Below are positions 33,382 to 46,099 of a stretch of 64,000 nt of DNA, piece after piece (position 1 is the stretch's first letter; every line of letters begins with the position of its first letter). The stretch spans positions 43,831,618-43,895,617 of the forward strand of contig JALGQZ010000008.1 of the NCBI GenBank assembly GCA_023105745.1, given 5' to 3'. The position numbers were made by a program, and so were the translations under genes. The notes beneath the pieces are model-generated. The model was given only the letters and a program-made list of their open reading frames with translations. It was not told the origin of the DNA and ran no database searches. The DNA comes from Austropuccinia psidii (Eukaryota; Basidiomycota; Pucciniomycetes; Pucciniales; Sphaerophragmiaceae).

Positions 33382-34335
33382 TGTCACAACCATGCAACAT
33401 CACACACCTTGGATCAAATTATGGCATTCCTTTTCAATATTGATTTTATGCCCATTTTGCCATATTGATCATACTTGGACAGTTTTGTCATATTAATCCT
33501 TGTTTGTCAAGGTTTTTATTTTATCATCTGGGGCCAACCTGTCTCCTTCATCAGCACAGGGTCATTTTTATCCACTTGATGCCTTTTTAAACTTTTGGGC
33601 ATTTGCAAAGAAACAAGGGAAATCTAACAAAACTTTCTTGAACTACAGTTTTGTGCAATTTGTGCACTTTATTCCTTTTCTGTGATAGGTTACACACTTA
33701 TTTTCTTTTTAACTTCTATAGAAAGTTTCCATAAATCAAAGGACATATGGGCAAATGGCCATCTTGGGCCATTTGCAATTTTGGGAATATCTGTGCATTT
33801 TGTGCATTTTTATTCAAATTCAGTCTCACTTACATTTAAACTTGTTTTGTCCAGAAATTCAACACTTTCAAAAACAGTTATTAAGCCCCTTAAGTTCATC
33901 AAAGACCAACTTTTCTCATTGTTCAAGGAAATTCTCCATGATAAACCTGGAAACCCTTTCCCTCAATATCCAGAATTTCCACAAATGGTGCTATATATCA
34001 TTATGCATCCTTGGTGACAAGATTTAGGGTCCATTATTCAATTAAAGATACATTTCCAACTATCAGGGAGAGCTAAGGGCTAAGGAGAAAGTTTTTGATA
34101 AACACAAATCACTACATGCATGAAGTATTGGTTTATTTTAGATATGCGGTATTTCCTCAAGGAAAGACTTGCAAGTTTGGTTTCAAGGGATATTCAAAAG
34201 GCAGTTGGAAATACGTTTTCCAGTGTCAGTGCTCTATCAATACTCCTTAAAAGACGGCCCAGATCAATACACTCTTCTTCAATAGCATCCTGCATTGCAA
34301 CCAAAAACACTGGAAAGATTTGTTGGGTGATGTTT
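33382..34335 (+). mobile_element. A-family LTR fragment
   Basis: It starts TGTCACAACCATGCAAC and matches 4865 to about 5840: TTATCATCTGGGGCCAACCTG is common to 33522 and 5002, and CACAAATGGTGC next to ATTATGCATC recurs. The last third of the LTR is missing; different LTR sequence begins near 34345. Confidence 0.75.
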
Positions 34336-34344
34336 TTTCATACC

Positions 34345-36060
34345 TTAAAATGAAAAATACAAGCTAGTAATATGGCGGTGAGACAGTAAAAATAGTTCGA
34401 AAGAAGGCTCAAGATCTCTACCAACATTATTAATAGTAGTAATAAAGCTATCGAGAGCCCTGTTTGCAATGTATAAATATAAAATAGCAATTATTACACT
34501 AAAAGAAGTATTTATTATATCTATATCATGTCTATTCTAAGTTTAATACTTTCTAGACACCAATTCCTCAAATCAAAGTACTAACAACAGATGATTAGAA
34601 CCTCTTGTGGTAATAGGCATGAAATTATCCCTTTTGAGGACAGTGAAGGGCTGGTAAGCTCTTTGTACATCTACAAAGTAAATCCTTTTCCTTGGTATCT
34701 CAATTGTAATCTTATACCATCAATTCTTACATAAGTATAGTCAGAATTGTGTTTTAGGGGCCACAAATGATAATTCTGGATTTTCATGTGGTGAAAACCC
34801 TCTTTAAAGGCCACTTCAGCACTTTTGTGTCACATGCAGAGTTTTTGAATGGGTAATATTAAGAATTCCAGCCATTTTTAAACTTTAACTACTATTAAAT
34901 TAAGTATTGAGCCATTACAAAATGGTACAAGAAAGAATTGGTAAAAAAACCTCCAATCCAGATGCCCCAGTAAATATTTGAGATATAAATAGCTTATGGG
35001 CACAGAATTGAAAGGCTGAGTTAGCTCTTCAATTTAATATGCTTTATTTTTACCCTTCTCAAAAAAAGAAGCAGGCAGAAGGTTTTGAAGGTGTTAGATA
35101 AATCTTTGTCAGGATTGATCTCTGAAGAAGCTATAATAAAGTGATTAAAAGCTTAAACCATGAATTTGACGTATCAAGATATTATTTAAACATGATCCAA
35201 AGTGCTCAAATTTTGAGACTAGTTATGATACGTCTGTTGAGAGCTCTGGCTTCCCCAATCATCTTTTGGGTCACAATGATAATTTACGCAACAATTTAGA
35301 TTATAGATATATAATATTTTCTTGGGGTCACTTCTATTTAAGAAAGTGTGACCACATAAGAGTAAGCTTAAAATGTGATGGGGGATTTTTCCTAGGAGAA
35401 AATCCTCTTTTATCTCAAATCAAGATTTATACAGGTTGATTGATTGTTACCACATTGATAGGGTGACATTTGTCACTGACTTGGTTTCATTTGTTGCCTA
35501 ACATACCCAAACCCATGCAGCTCTTGAACCAAATCTCAACCTTTAGTGCTTACATGAGGTAAACCATTTTCCAATGGAATTTTCAGGTGTTTTATACAAG
35601 CAAAGACACATCAGACGATGTGAAAACATTTCTGGGGGACCTTTATCAAGAACGTTATGAGGAATTGATTTAAAACACCAATCAAATTTGTTTTACACTT
35701 AATAATTCAATTTCACGGGGGACCATCCCACATTAACACTCAATAAAGGGATTAGTGGAGCTTTATGACCTATATTATTAGTAACCAACAGATAGAAAGC
35801 CTGTTTTCTGATTTGACACCTAATAATTGAATTGTATTGTATAATCTCCTACAATGCCATTTGGCGTGGGATTATAGCTTTGACTCCTTATCAAATTTGT
35901 TTATGTTTGAGATACAGAGCTCAAGAAGTGGCTCATATTATAGCCACAAGACAGTTATACTTATGAATCACCTTGGATTGAGGATTCAAAATCTATATAG
36001 GCTGAAAGTATTTTCACTCTCTTGAAAGATAGTATTATATTATCTTAATAGAAAAATATC
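34345..36060 (-). mobile_element. Decayed family I LTR fragments
   Basis: From 34345 to about 35260 it follows the I-2 LTRs (TACCATCAATTCTTACATAAG, GGGCCACAAATGAT, ATTTTTACCCTTCTC). From about 35500 to 36060 it follows the I-3 LTR more loosely (TTTGACACCTAATAATT, GTGGGATTATA). It may be one rearranged LTR or two fragments; boundaries are approximate. The stretch 35260-35500 is unassigned. Confidence 0.55.
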
Positions 36061-36128
36061 AATGGCATTTTAGCTGTGTAAGATACAAGAATAGGATTTA
36101 CCTTCTTAAAAAGCCCTATAGTAGCTCC

Positions 36129-36335
36129 TTAATTGATTATTTTATTTTTCAGGATCTCATTAGAGGTATTGGTATTATATGAGAGATGAAAGAGTGGTAT
36201 TGTTTTTCCAAGATTTTCAGTGAGTATTTTCATGGCGTTTCTGATCTGAAGGATCTTAAGTCTTCGAGCCAGTAGCATCAGATGGCCTTCATTGAGATTG
36301 TCAAGAAAGGACTCCACGTAGTGTGTCTATGATCA
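36129..36335 (-). pseudogene. Short gag-like start behind an A LTR
   Basis: Minus strand, directly after the A LTR fragment: ESFLDNLNEGHLMLLARR and onwards to 36129 without a stop, about 62 codons. The position, right behind an LTR, suggests the 5' coding end of an A-LTR element truncated near 36128. It has no ATG at the start of the frame. I do not recognise a domain. Confidence 0.35.
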
Positions 36336-36751
36336 TGTCACATGGACTCTTGAGAAAATGAGTATTTTCCTGGCACTTAGCAATCAGGGACCTCACTCAG
36401 CAGACTCTCACAAATTCAAAAAATAAGAAAAGAATATATATAATTAGCAAGTATAATGAAAGTAGAAGATCATATCCAATAAGGGAAAATACAATGGCCC
36501 AAAGGCCAACAAAATAATTAATTCATCAATTTTTCAACTGTCCAGAAAGAAAAATGGAATTAATAGAGGATATGCCCACCGATTTCTACTGACAGGAAAG
36601 GAAAAGGGTGCAAATGACTGACTTGAGAATATCAGTATTTACTCTCAAGATGAAAGGAAAAGTGAGATAAAGATAATGCCAGTAGATTAATCAACTTGGT
36701 AAAACGTCCCTAGGGGATGAAGGAGTGGCTACTATATGTGGGGAGCTGACA
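36336..36751 (-). mobile_element. A-family LTR fragment, minus strand
   Basis: Reverse-complemented, it matches 6000-6379: GTAAATACTGATATT, CTATTAATTCCATT, CTGATTGCTAAGTGCCAGG, ending CATGTGACA. It starts at TGTCAGCTCCCC and is only 416 bp, so most of the 5' part is deleted. Confidence 0.65.
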
Positions 36752-38340
36752 GGCTTATTCTTTCTTGTTGAAACCCATATGTATGAATGGTGGAAATCTT
36801 TATTGAATTTTTTGGGAAAATGCACCTTAGCCGGATTGGGAAATTAACTGTGTGTATTGAATTGAACAGAAAGTCTTGATGGCATACAGATTTCCTGAAT
36901 TCAGCCTGTATGGATGGATTTAGTTGTCCAGGGAGATCAGGGAGTTTTCATTCCTTGACAACCAAGCTCAATAACCTCCTCTAGAAAATTCCCTGCCAGT
37001 ATTCCCCCAGGAAAACATTGCATAATTGCGATTACCAATACAAAAAATGGTCCAGGTGATTGGTGCCCTTGAATGGTCATTTTTTAAGTCCTACTGATTA
37101 CCCCCATTGATTATAACCTGATTTCCCTGAATCCTTCCTTAAAATATTCCTTGAGCATTGAATATAGCTTTTGCTAGATGACACATTTGAGTTTTGAAGA
37201 GGTCACTATTTTATTTCTGAGGAATAATGGATAATAATGGTGTGTAACAATATATATGGCAGTTGTTGATATTCAGAAGTAATAGGGTCCAAATGTTTGG
37301 GAAAGTCATTTGGACAAGTATTTTATTGGTGGCCCTCTGATTACCTTAAGGATCCACTTCTGTATCCTGAGTGGTCCATAGTGCTTTATCCCACTTTTTA
37401 ACACCAGGAAAACTTAAATAATAGACTCACTTCAGTGGTGAAGGATAATATGACTATAGGTAATTCATCAGAGGTATTGAGATGATCAAAGAAGACTTAG
37501 AATTCCCATACAAATTGGTAACAGCCAGCTTTAGCACCTTGTTTCCCAAGTTAGTGCATAGATGGTATATCAAGGTAAGACAAGAACGTGGACACCAATG
37601 TTGGACTTGGTTGAAAACCCAAATCATTAATAAGTGGGGAAATGATGCTCCAAGATTCAAAGTGTAGACAGAATGGGAATCTGCAAAATGTAATGCTGAA
37701 AAATACAGAGATTTACCATGATTTTTCCAACAAAAAGATAGGCTAAGATAATTTTATCCTGGCATGTCAGAATTTATAATCCATAGAAACATCCTGAGAC
37801 AATGTGGAGATGATTTAAAAATTCTGTAAGAAGCAGGACTACTGAACAATCTTCATAAGAAAATATTATAAATATATCAGAAAAGGTAACTACAAGAACA
37901 AAAATTGGTTCTAGTAGGATGAATCTCAAAAAAATCTTTAATGCACCTTTGAAATATTCTTTGGAAAAAATCCCCAAAGAAAATTCTATTAATGTGATAT
38001 ATAAATATGCAGATGCAATCAGAAAATTCCATTTTTTCCAAAGTACCCCACATTTGGCCAATACATGTCCAAAAGGATGGAATGTAAATGAGATTAAAAT
38101 TTAAAAAGAACTTGATGATGAAAAAGATGATGTTAATAAAGGAAATTAAAATAATAAATAATTTATATATTCTGAATCTTTTAAATACATAGGAAGTATC
38201 AATGTCCCATTTTACACAATGGAATCTTACTCCCACTTACCACAGCTGAGTAACAGTAAAAGCAAAATATCAAAAATTTGAGATACATAAATTATTAAAA
38301 CCAAACCAAACAGGGGGAAAGGATATACAGCTGGAAATTC
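36752..38340 (+). pseudogene. gag: Element II gag
   Basis: The clear part is the frame 37482-37667: MIKEDLEFPYKLV, then RWYIKVRQERGHQCWTWLKT and IINKWGNDAPRFKV. Downstream, SAKCNAEKYRDLP and the zinc knuckle RKFHFFQSTPHLANTCPK (about 38020-38075) follow, where the first two Cys of CCHC are both Phe. Before 37480 the match is weak. Stops and shifts throughout. Confidence 0.72.
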
Positions 38341-38997
38341 CTGTATAACAGAATTGGTTATTGATAACAAACCCACTAAGCTGTTACTTGACCCAGGAGT
38401 TTTCTGCTCTTGTGTTGTAAATAATTTCTTAATAATTGTGTGCCACATTTTCAAGATTGCTTTTTACCAGTTTATGGAATAAAACTCAACAGTTCAAAAA
38501 CTCTAATGAAACAATTGGGAATTTTTGAAACCACTGTACTATTTTCACATATCAATGGCAATTTGAGAATAACTGTTCAATTCTTTTCTATGGAAACCTT
38601 CCCTAGTACCCATTTTATATTGGGAAATTCTTATTTAATCATGTATGGAATATATTTACATGAAACCAAAGACAGCTACTTTACTATTGGTGACAATAAG
38701 CATAAGAAATTTTCCTTTTTACCTTTTCAAACAAAAATTAAAGTGTATATAGTATTACGAGTCAACTCAGATTTATAGAAGTTTCAATAAGAACAAATGA
38801 ATGAAGCTGAAGTTAATATTAATCTTACTTAAATACAAGAAAATTAACTCTCTTACCTTTTATATGACCACAAAGAAGCCTTTGAATCATATAAAGAACC
38901 ATTGAGAAAAATATTGGTAATGAATCTGGAACTACTTTAAACATTGAGAGACCTTATCCATCACTCTTAGGAAGTCCTGCATACCCAGAAAGTCAAA
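38341..38997 (+). pseudogene. pr: Element II protease and linker to RT
   Basis: TELVIDNKPTKLLLDPGVFC precedes the frame 38440-38778, which reads GIFETTVLFSHINGNLRIT, THFILGNSYLIMYGI and YFTIGDNKHKKFSFLPF. The catalytic position reads DPG. The linker ends in IERPYPSLLGSPAYPES, where an F LTR is inserted. The retropepsin fold is inferred from motif order and position ahead of RT. Confidence 0.75.
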
Positions 38998-40799
38998 TTT
39001 AAGGTGTGAATATGAAACTTTGATTAAAAATCAAGTATGTTTCCTGTCCTCAAAATTTGTGTAAGGTACAATATGATTAAAAATATTAAGATTTAAGATT
39101 TTTAAGAGAGAACACGCCAAATTTATTTTTTTAACTTTATAAGTATGAAACAAAAAATATTATAAAGATTTATTGTTTTACCAACAATAAAAATTTATCC
39201 AAAAATACTCTACAAGAGATATTTAAGGCTTCAAAAGAAATTTCTTCAACAGCAATATCAATTGGAGCTTATTAAGCAAAGAACTGAAGGAAATTGATAT
39301 AATAAATAATTTTTCAAAAGGATTATTAAAGAGAAAACATGCTTAAAAGTGACCAGAGTGAATTTGGAAATGAAGTTATATAGCTAACAGTAATGAAAGA
39401 TGCTTTAATTCAAATATAGGGTGGTTCAAGGGTAAAAATGATTATAAGAGTTACAAACAATGATGATAATGATTTTTTCACGTGGTTAGAAGGTTTAAAA
39501 TGATTTAAATGGCGTTGTTGGAATCTTTCTTTGATTGTTTTAACAGTGTTTAAACTTATTTTAAAAAGAAAAGATTCTAACATAACAAGAAAACTGGGGC
39601 AAAGATATTATTTCATAGACACCAATTTTCTTACTCAAAAAGTAAAATTTACTCTTGTCAGTTGTGGAAAACACTCTGACAACACAAAAGCCAATTGTGG
39701 CATCATTGAACCCTGTTTTAGACCAAAAAAGGGCTGTTTTTAGCCATTTCAGACCCTTAAATCAACAATTTCTATGGTAATACCTGGTTTCAAGCCTTAA
39801 AAACATGTCAGAATGTGCTTGAGAGACGTCAAAACCAATGGAAACTGTTTTTGCTAATATTGCTTTACCTTAAGGGTAGTTTTACCCTCTCTGCAACAGT
39901 TAAAACTGCCCTGGTTGGTATCAAAACCTCATCATCAATTGAGTCACAGACCCTGTGACTCAGTTCCAGGCCAAAAGTGATAAGCCTTTGCATGAAGTTT
40001 GACATCTCATTCTTGTCAGCCAGGAATTTGGGGAAGTCTGGCACCCTTGGAGCCAAGATTCCTTTTCCCCCCAGAATTAATCTTTCCAATTTATATTTTC
40101 TTTAATTTCTCATCATGTACTAGATTTTGAATTTACATATGTGATTCAATTGAGTCTTTACAGTACACAACTCTAATAACTGATACCTCATAGGTAAATC
40201 AAAGTTCACCTATGTAATACACACGCACATTTTGACATTTCAATTGAAATTACTTAAATTCCTCATAGCTTCTAAGCCACACACCACACCTCAATTTTAG
40301 CACAAAAATTGATGGTTCACACCACATCTGGTGTGAATTAAAGTAAGGTTTTGAGTATTTGTAATTTTTATACAGAAAATATCAAAAACTTAATTTAAGC
40401 TTATTTAGAGTTGAGTTACAGAAATTTTACCCAGAGGTGACCCCACCTTGTTTTTTATGAGGATTCCCATGGTTAAATGGCTTTCATACTTTTATTGATT
40501 GGATAAAAAGCTATAATAATTTTCATTCCAATTTTTTCCCAAAGTATTTTCATTTTAATTATTATGTTGAAAATTCATTTTTACTTAATTTTTTCAATTA
40601 AAAAGGTGTTTTCACAATTTTAAATTTCCATTTAATTTCAATTTTAGATTATAATTGAAATATCAATTTTATATATAGGTTTTATATTTATATTTTGATA
40701 GATGTTTTCTAATTTAAACAAATTCATTTTATTTAAAATTACATCATTTTTTATTCTTTGTGGTCTTTTGGGCATATAAAAATACCTCTAAGGCTCACA
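38998..40799 (-). mobile_element. Solo F-family LTR in element II pol
   Basis: It is the reverse complement of 27025-28846 along its length, 1802 bp, ending CTAAGGCTCACA. RT sequence is broken exactly across it: PAYPES on the left, ENLRESLELHIKDLL on the right. Flanks TCAAA (38993-38997) and TGAGA (40800-40804) match at 3 of 5, a decayed duplication. Its start is worn (TTTAAGG for TGTAAGG). Confidence 0.83.
39865..40089 (-). CDS. LTR-internal ORF, second F copy
   Basis: A 74-codon minus-strand frame, MERLILGGKGILAPRVPDF onward, ending RVKLPLR. It matches the frame 27765-27956 with mostly similar residues and one pair of compensating shifts (GSQT versus VPDF). See that entry for alternatives. 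Confidence 0.35.
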   Translation of the reverse strand: MERLILGGKGILAPRVPDFPKFLADKNEMSNFMQRLITFGLELSHRVCDSIDDEVLIPTRAVLTVAERVKLPLR

Positions 40800-40804
40800 T
40801 GAGA

Positions 40805-41640
40805 ATCTAAGAGAATCCCTTGAGCTTCACATTAAAGATCTCTTGGACCTTGTTGTAATAAGAAATTTTGGTCACAATGAAGATGTGGTAATAACTAAAC
40901 CTGTGATAGTGGCATAGAATAATGCAAAATCCATAATTGTTGAGGATTTCAGAGGTTTAAACACTTACACTTTCCCATAAAGGTATCCCATACCAAAAAT
41001 CCACATTTCCCTTACACAAATATCTCAAGAAGTTTACATCAGCACTATGAATTCCCTGAAGGTATTTCACTAGAATGTAGTAACAATAAGAGCAAGGAAA
41101 TATTTGAGAATAATCAACCTTTTTGGAGTGCATGATTACTTGAGGATGCCCTTTTTTATCCAAAATGCACTTTCACACTTCCAAAGAATGATGGATAAAA
41201 TATTTCCTGAAGAGCTGTCAGAAGGATGGTTAATCAAGTTAATCATTCATATTTATGGCATTGTTTTTTTCTCTGAGACCTGCAAAGAGCATATATCTAG
41301 ATTACCTTGGCTTTGGGGAAAATCCAATCAGTAAATATGAAGATTTCTTTGAAATAATTTCATTTTGGAGTCAATGAATTCAAATCCCTGGTACATGTGG
41401 TATGTGGTCTATCCCTTGGAATAGACAAAAGTTAAGCTGAATCAATCATATTAAATCCTCTTCCTCAGAACAAAAAGTAAATTCAGTCATTTCTAGGGTT
41501 TTCAGGATACTACAGCCAGCATATTAAGTATTTTTCCTTCATAGCAAGACCTCTTTATAATTTACGTGACAAGGATACTGTATTTGAAATGACTGTTGAT
41601 GGAGTCAAAGCCTTTTAATCCCTGAGAAAAGCCTTAATTA
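40805..41640 (+). pseudogene. rt: Element II reverse transcriptase
   Basis: The plus strand reads ENLRESLELHIKDLL, VEDFRGLNTYTF, RYPIPKIHISLTQ, MNSLKVFH, then the frame 41104-41334 with DYLRMPFFIQNALSHFQRMM and EELSEGWLIK. The active site, IYIDDIV in this clade, reads IHIYGIV: both catalytic Asp residues are lost, so this RT could not polymerise. Confidence 0.82.
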
Positions 41641-42366
41641 CTTCTTCACTTCTACTTATGCCAGACTTTAAACTTCTCTTTTAGATTTACATAGATACAT
41701 CAGGAGATTGACTAGGAGCTGCACTTCATCAAGTCCAAATTATCAATGAAAAACCTTTGGAAAGACCCATATGTTTCATAACTAGGAAAATAAAACCAAT
41801 TTAAGCCAGGTATAGAGAAAGTCAAATGGAATTTCTATGTCTTTTTTGGGCCTTGGAGAAACTCAGTTATCTTCTTGAAGGATGTGTTTTTGTAGCTATA
41901 GCAGATTGTACTTCTGTTAAATCACTTCTGAAAATGGAAACACCCAGCAGACATATTTGAATATGGAAAATATACTTACAGGAATATGGAGGCAATATGA
42001 CCATTAAACAAAGATATGGGATAATTACCAAATTATCTTTAAAATCCTGCTTATGTTCCAGAAGGAGCTTCTACACAAATTCCAAGAAGGGATCAGTGTC
42101 ACAGACCTAAACATTACCATATTTGAAGAATTAAGTAACAGCTATACTCAACAAAGGAATTGTAGTATTCTTTTCCAATTACTTTCTAAGGATTCTAAAG
42201 ATGATTCCTTGACAAATTCCTTGGGTGAAATGTGGAAAACACTGTATTATGAAGGAAGATTTCATTTTCTTGATGGAATAATCTACCATAGGACAAAGCA
42301 CACATGTGTCATGACAGTGGTAGATAGATCCTTAATCAATATTGTATTAAAAGAATTCCATTAAAG
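41641..42366 (+). pseudogene. Element II RNase H and connection
   Basis: Heavily mutated RNase H is followed by the frame 42053-42364 (NITIFEELSNSYTQQRN, FHFLDGIIYHRTKHTCVM, LINIVLKEFH). Two bases later I-3 is inserted; the reading resumes after 51349 at FSGHLSED. Confidence 0.72.
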
Positions 42367-42371
42367 CCCCT

Positions 42372-42873
42372 TGTCAAGCTGATTCTATGACAGAGGTATA
42401 ATAAGAGTATTGAAAACTTGAACTATGTCTGTGACATGGTAATTTAAACTAAAAGATTGATTTAAGAGTATTATTAAGGGATTTACTATGATTTAAAGTC
42501 GTGGTGAGCACTTCTGAATGCCCAGGGTGAACTCAGTATCAGTTTATTAACTTTAATAAGCAGCACAATACTATCATTAGAGTATAACCTGATCATTTTC
42601 CAAGAGAATAACGTTTTTTGAAATTTGTAATATATAGGAATGTGATAGAAGGATGGGAATTCTTCTTTTGGGCAGAGAAAGGTCCCTTTTTATCCTGAAA
42701 ATGGATGAAAAGCTCCTCTAGACCAGTTCATGTAGAGGAAGTGAAGATTTTTCACTTCCAAGTATTTTCTTGAGGTTTTAAAGATGCCTTTATTTGGCTC
42801 ATATGTGGTTTTGAAACCACATCTAGGCAGTTTTCACCAATACAGGGTGAAAAGTTTCATTCAGGTACCACAC
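42372..42873 (-). mobile_element. I-3 3' LTR, distal part
   Basis: It aligns with 49952-50456: AGAGTATAACCTGAT, GGTGGTGAGCACTTCTGAAT-like, AGGTCCCTTTTTATCCTGAAA. It ends at CACAC, where the C LTR is inserted, and continues at 45065. Together the two parts give 1408 bp, against 1398 bp for the partner LTR. Confidence 0.85.
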
Positions 42874-45059
42874 TGTGAGCCTGTGAGGTATGTATAACAT
42901 ACCCATAAGGCCAAAAATGATTTTATAAACAGCTAATTTTGTCTTAAACAGACTTTTTAGTTGAAATTAAAATGAAAAATTACAAAAAATAAGTATAACT
43001 TTATTTTGGAAAAACAAAGTTATAAATATTATGTCATTTTTGTGTTCTACACCAAAAATAACCTAGGGTACATCCATAAGGTGTTATACCCAAAAACACT
43101 TATTTCTTGTGTTATTAGAAGATTTAAGAATCTCACAGTACTAATGTAACTTTTTTAACATTTTTTTAAAATTGTTAAATTTAAGCTTAAATAAGCTTAA
43201 ATTTAAAGTTGCATAAAGTTTATGCAAACTTACCAAAATTTTAGTTAAAATTGAGGTGTGGTGTATATTTACTGAATTGGCTAAGGATTTGCCATACAGA
43301 ATGTAAATCCTGTGTGAGCTCAATTTAAAAGGGTTTAAGGCCATAGTATGGCTTTAAATAAATAAAAGGGCGAAATCCATGCAGAAAGGTGGGACAAAGG
43401 AAAAAGACCAAATAGAGCTGGGTACCCAACTTTTTGGATCTGAAATGATTAAATTAAGGTTGTCCACCTGTATTGGAGGATTTTCAACCTTATTTATACT
43501 TTAAGATTAGACCTTGATCCAACCTTAAGGTTTAAACTGGTTTTATCCCAATTTGGACAGCAATTTCAAGCTGCCAAAGGGTAAATCCCAATATGCAGGC
43601 TTGAAATCAAGGTTTTAAGAACTGTCAAAGCTTAATCAGGCTTAAAAACCTGAAATAAGCTTAAAACTTTAAAGTTACAAGCATCAAAACCTTATCAAAA
43701 GCTAAGGTTTGGTGTGTATTGCTATTTTACGTGGAAAAATAGCAATAACTTCAAAAATTCATAAAAAATCCAAATCTTAATGGATTTGCTTGAAAATTTC
43801 ACACAGCTTAGAATTTAATATTATCTATATATATAAGTTAAATTTTAAGTATCTTTTATAAATAAATTTCTTGGGTAATTAGCCTGGAAATTTACTATTT
43901 TTAATTAAGTTCAAAGAAAATTATGATTTCTTTAAAAACTGATTAAAAATTGGGTTTAAGAGATTTCTGCTTGAAACTCTATTTTTAAGTTGTTCATGTG
44001 ATGAACTTTAATATAAATAAGTTTATTTATATTAAAAACTTGAGATAATTAGTTTAAATGAGGATTAAAGTTACATTGAGTTATGAATAACACTGTTAAC
44101 TTTAAATTGGAATTAAAAACAAGTTGCCTTAAGTTAAGAACTTTGTTTTTAAGTATGGTTTCTCAGTTTTGACCTGAGCACGCCCTCTATATTCATTATG
44201 AATCATGAGAGATGCTCTGAAGACATAAAAAGAGTCTTTTCATCACTGTTTTTGTCCATCATTCATTATCAATCCAATCATATTAGACATTTAAACAGGT
44301 AAAGTTTTATTATTTATAAAATCTTATTATTAAAGTAATTCTTAAGTTATTTTATTCTTTATTAATTTTCAATTAAAGAATTGAAGTCATAGAATTCAGA
44401 TTATTGTTGTAATCATCAATAATATATTTTATATTATAAAATTATCATCTTAAATATCTTTTAAAATCCACAAATTCCTCTTAAAAACTCTTTAATCTTA
44501 AATTTTATCATAAAAAGTTCTTTTATCTTTAAAATTATTGATTTTAGGCGTGTTTTTAACTTATAATCATTATTTAATATAATAACTGTTGTTGTTTAAC
44601 TTGTTGTATTAAATAAATATTATAAGTAAGTTTTCTCTAAAGTTCTATATTTTTTTATCTAGTATTAGTTTTTTTATATAAAATTTTATTCTATAAGAAT
44701 TATTTCTGCACAGTGTGTGTTATAATTCTTTTATAAATAATATTCATATTATTTATAAGTGGTTAATATTTATATTTCCACATGTAATGGTCTCATTAAG
44801 AGATTTACAAGTCTTATTGTTATAACTGTCAGTGACTATAACAATAATAGAATAATTATAATTTATTATAATTATTATTTTTTTTATTATTATATTTTTA
44901 TAATAATAATTAAATTTATTTTTTTATATAATTATTTTTAATAATTATATTCAAATTTGTGGTTATAATATTTTATTATATTATATATTTCTATTGAGGA
45001 CAGTCATAGTACTCTTGATTTTGCTACTATTATCAAGAGTTTCATAGACAAACCCTACA
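42874..45059 (+). mobile_element. Solo C-family LTR in the I-3 3' LTR
   Basis: It starts TGTGAGCCTGTGAGGTATG and ends GACAAACCCTACA, 2186 bp, with a perfect duplication CACAC (42869-42873 and 45060-45064). The partner LTR keeps the empty site GACCACACAGCCCTCTTC at 50452-50469. It is the youngest layer of a three-deep nest. Confidence 0.95.
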
Positions 45060-45064
45060 CACAC

Positions 45065-45970
45065 AGCCCTCTTCTGACATGTATGGAATGTAGAATGCTG
45101 TACAGAAACCTTATGGGGACCCCATATGGACTAAAACATGAGGTATTTCAGGATAAACAGGCACATGTTGCAACTTGACACCTCATAATTCAACATATGG
45201 TATAGTAACCCACAGCTAAGGTGTATTGGCCCAACTGTGGGACTTTGACCTTAAAGTTTCCATACCTTTTCCAGTTCTCAATACAATGAGCTCAAAATAG
45301 GTTCATTTTGTGTACCTGGATTAGTTCTGCACAATTGTACCTCATTTATTATTGTCAAAATTAAATATGGCAAAGTTATACCATTTTCAATTTCCATTAT
45401 TCAGATATGGATTTTTCTCAGATCCTGTATGGGACCTTTTTGCTCCATAAACTTTGTTTTAGATGATTGATAGGGAAATGGATGGCACCATCATGTAGTT
45501 CTTATTTTCCTCTTTACAAAATAGCCTCACTTTAAGTATCTCACCCTAAAATTGTAGAAGTTAGATGGGAGATTAATATTTCATTCACCCTTATTTGGCT
45601 TATATTTAGCCATAGCTTCTGTAGTTTTGATGCTAGCTCCATTTGGTGAGTACCATTGGATAGCCCTGACTGAGAGAATTAATTTCAACACCCATTTGAT
45701 GGTGTTCAGAATTTCTATCTGTGTTTTAAATTAGAGATTAAAATCAAGGTTTATGCTCAGAAACTGCTTTGAGCTAGAATACCTCTGTCATGCCTTAGTC
45801 TATGGCTATGGGAGTTGTATCTTTTCAAAGAGGTTAATTTCCTCTTCCTTTTTCTTTCCTTTATGAGCTATCTTTTCTCAGTTCACTCTTTAGTGGCATT
45901 TTTCTCTACCCTTGGCTTATGTTATTTTGGCTGTTATGCTTGTTCTCTGGTTTTGAGTCATAGGCTGACA
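45065..45970 (-). mobile_element. I-3 3' LTR, proximal part
   Basis: It aligns with 50462-51349: AGAATGCTGTACAGAAAC, TATTGGCCCAACTGTGGGA, CCATTGGATAGCCCTGACTG. On the minus strand the LTR starts at 45970 with TGTCAGCCTATGACTC. The 60-codon frame at 45815-45997 is a shadow. Confidence 0.85.
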
Positions 45971-45985
45971 TACCCTTCCTCTAAA
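45971..45985 (-). promoter_or_regulatory. Polypurine tract of I-3
   Basis: The minus strand reads TTTAGAGGAAGGGTA directly before the 3' LTR start, matching TATAGAGGGAAGGTA at the same place in I-1. Confidence 0.7.
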
Positions 45986-46099
45986 AAAGGCTCATAATTG
46001 ATGATAATTTCCTCCCCTCTGTGAGAAACTGTGTCTAGTTTGGTCTATTTGACCTTCCTCCAGCAACCCTCTTGTGGACATACTCTCACTATCTGGTGG

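Noticed and set aside
38227..38454. Minus-strand ORF over element II gag-protease
   Set aside because: Shadow of the plus-strand protease region, which has clear motifs.
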